This document shows positions 5,159-5,811 of a stretch of 5,811 nt of DNA, one piece after another (position 1 is the stretch's first letter; every line of letters begins with the position of its first letter). Origin of the DNA: an uncultured Eubacteriales bacterium (GTDB taxonomy: Bacteria; Bacillota; Clostridia; Christensenellales; Aristaeellaceae); contig CACZOT010000177.1 in assembly GCA_902782795.1 (NCBI GenBank), forward strand, positions 1-5,811, given 5' to 3'. The translations under genes were made by a program, and so were the position numbers. The notes under the pieces were generated by a model. The model worked only from the letters and a program-made list of their open reading frames with translations, was not told the DNA's origin and did not search any database.

Positions 5159-5180
5159 AAAGGGAAGGGGAGGCGCCGAA

Positions 5181-5540
5181 ATGCGGATCCATAATTTTCT
5201 CAAAGCGGAGCTGAAGCCGGAGCATATTCACGGCGGAGTGGGCCTCTGCCCGCACGCCACGGTGTTCCCGGGCAGCGAGATCGATGCGCCGGTCCGGTTC
5301 ATCAATTATACCATCCTGCCGCCGGGGGCCGGTTTCGGCCTGCACGAGCACGGCGACGACAACGAGTTTTACGTGGTCCTGCGCGGGAGAGGCGTCTATA
5401 CGCAGGACGGCGAGGAAGCCGCCGTGGAGGCGGGGGATATCATCATGAACGCGCCGCGCGGCACGCACGCCATCCGCAACACCGGAGCGGAGGAGATGGC
5501 GCTGCTGGTGTTCGAGGTCCAGGCTTGCGCAGCGAACTGA
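5181..5540 (+). CDS. small single-domain cupin protein
   Basis: A 119-residue protein made of one cupin barrel. Cupin motif 1 is GFGLHEHGDDNEFYVVLRG (51-69), with His55, His57 and Glu62 as metal ligands; motif 2 is GDIIMNAPRGTHAIRN (85-100), with His96. All four ligands are kept, so a bound metal ion (Mn, Fe, Ni or Zn) is expected. Single-domain cupins of this size act as sugar or keto-acid isomerases, dioxygenases or ligand-binding proteins, and the sequence does not decide between them. The ATG at 5181 has GGGGAGG (5167-5173) 7 nt upstream. The open frame reaches back to 5022, but that part covers the promoter. First gene of an operon; the HAD gene starts 27 nt after its stop. Confidence 0.87.
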   Translation: MRIHNFLKAELKPEHIHGGVGLCPHATVFPGSEIDAPVRFINYTILPPGAGFGLHEHGDDNEFYVVLRGRGVYTQDGEEAAVEAGDIIMNAPRGTHAIRNTGAEEMALLVFEVQACAAN

Positions 5541-5567
5541 CCAGGCAGAAGAGAGAGAGTGGGGCAA

Positions 5568-5811
5568 ATGGCGCGGAGGATCCGGAATATCGTGTTCGAT
5601 ATCGGCGGCGTCCTGGCGGATTTCCGGCTGATGGAGTTCCTGGCGGAGAAGGGCTTCGACGCGGCAATGAGCCGGCGCATCGTCAAGGCCGCCGTCCTGA
5701 GCCCGTGCTGGGCCCGGTTCGAGCGCGGCGAGATCACGGAAGAGCAGGCGCAGGCGCTGTGGAAGTCGAAGTGGAACAAGGACGGCAGCAATACTTTTGA
5801 TAAGTGGCGCG
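5568..5811 (+). CDS. HAD-family hydrolase, N-terminal part (cut by window edge)
   Basis: The first 81 residues of a haloacid dehalogenase-like hydrolase, most like the YihX / HAD-IA group of small sugar-phosphate phosphatases. Motif I is NIVFDIGGVLADF (7-19) with Asp11 as the nucleophile; the second acidic residue of the classical DxD is Gly, as in many FDxGGVL proteins of this group. The following helical cap contains WARFERGEITEEQAQ (51-65), typical of the cap domain. Motifs II-IV lie beyond the window. The ATG at 5568 follows a poor site (GTGGGG); a GTG at 5559 in the same frame is an alternative start. It lies 27 nt after the cupin stop and is surely co-transcribed with it, so the two may handle the same phosphorylated or carboxylated small molecule (inference). 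Confidence 0.85.
   Translation, partial: MARRIRNIVFDIGGVLADFRLMEFLAEKGFDAAMSRRIVKAAVLSPCWARFERGEITEEQAQALWKSKWNKDGSNTFDKWR

Noticed and set aside
5181..5811. Cupin-HAD as a toxin-antitoxin or defence pair.
   Set aside because: Cupin metal ligands and HAD motif I are those of ordinary metabolic enzymes, and nothing else in the window points to defence.

Overview
The window looks like chromosomal DNA from a high-GC member of the Bacillota (Clostridia), perhaps an uncultured gut or rumen lineage. Clues are strong AGGAGG ribosome binding sites at a fixed 7-8 nt spacing, canonical sigma-A promoters (TTGACA / TACAAT, several with an extended -10 TGn), very GC-rich codon use, and the protein types present. 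The lineage is an inference. I see no rRNA, tRNA, CRISPR array, transposase or phage gene.

Layout: (1) 1-321, minus: the N-terminal part of a PLP-dependent alpha-oxoamine synthase, cut by the window edge, with its own promoter. (2) 456-1475, minus: a Gfo/Idh/MocA sugar or polyol dehydrogenase. (3) 1476-1724: a divergent control region with back-to-back promoters, a tandem 10-bp repeat on the dehydrogenase side and four successive inverted repeats plus a possible 22-codon leader peptide on the other side. (4) 1725-2648 and 2714-3508, plus: a xylose-isomerase-like TIM barrel enzyme followed by a short aldose 1-epimerase-like protein, closed by a strong hairpin terminator at 3535-3565. (5) 3633-4238 and 4280-4933, minus: a GNAT acetyltransferase and a DinB-like protein, which form an operon read from a near-consensus promoter whose start site is covered by repeated GTTA/TAAC half-sites. 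(6) 5181-5540 and 5568-5811, plus: a small single-domain cupin followed by a truncated HAD-family phosphatase, driven by a second near-consensus promoter divergent from the DinB promoter.

The dehydrogenase, the TIM barrel enzyme and the mutarotase-fold protein make a plausible small sugar-conversion module: oxidation to a keto-sugar, metal-dependent epimerisation or isomerisation, and anomer handling. This resembles in content the inositol (iol) and keto-sugar (ycj-type) pathways, but no substrate can be named from sequence alone. The GNAT/DinB and cupin/HAD pairs are separate units of unknown substrate. No obviously new defence or mobile system is visible. The most unusual material is regulatory: the structured leader at 1612-1720, the shared GC-rich word in two minus-strand leaders, and the half-site cluster over the DinB start site.
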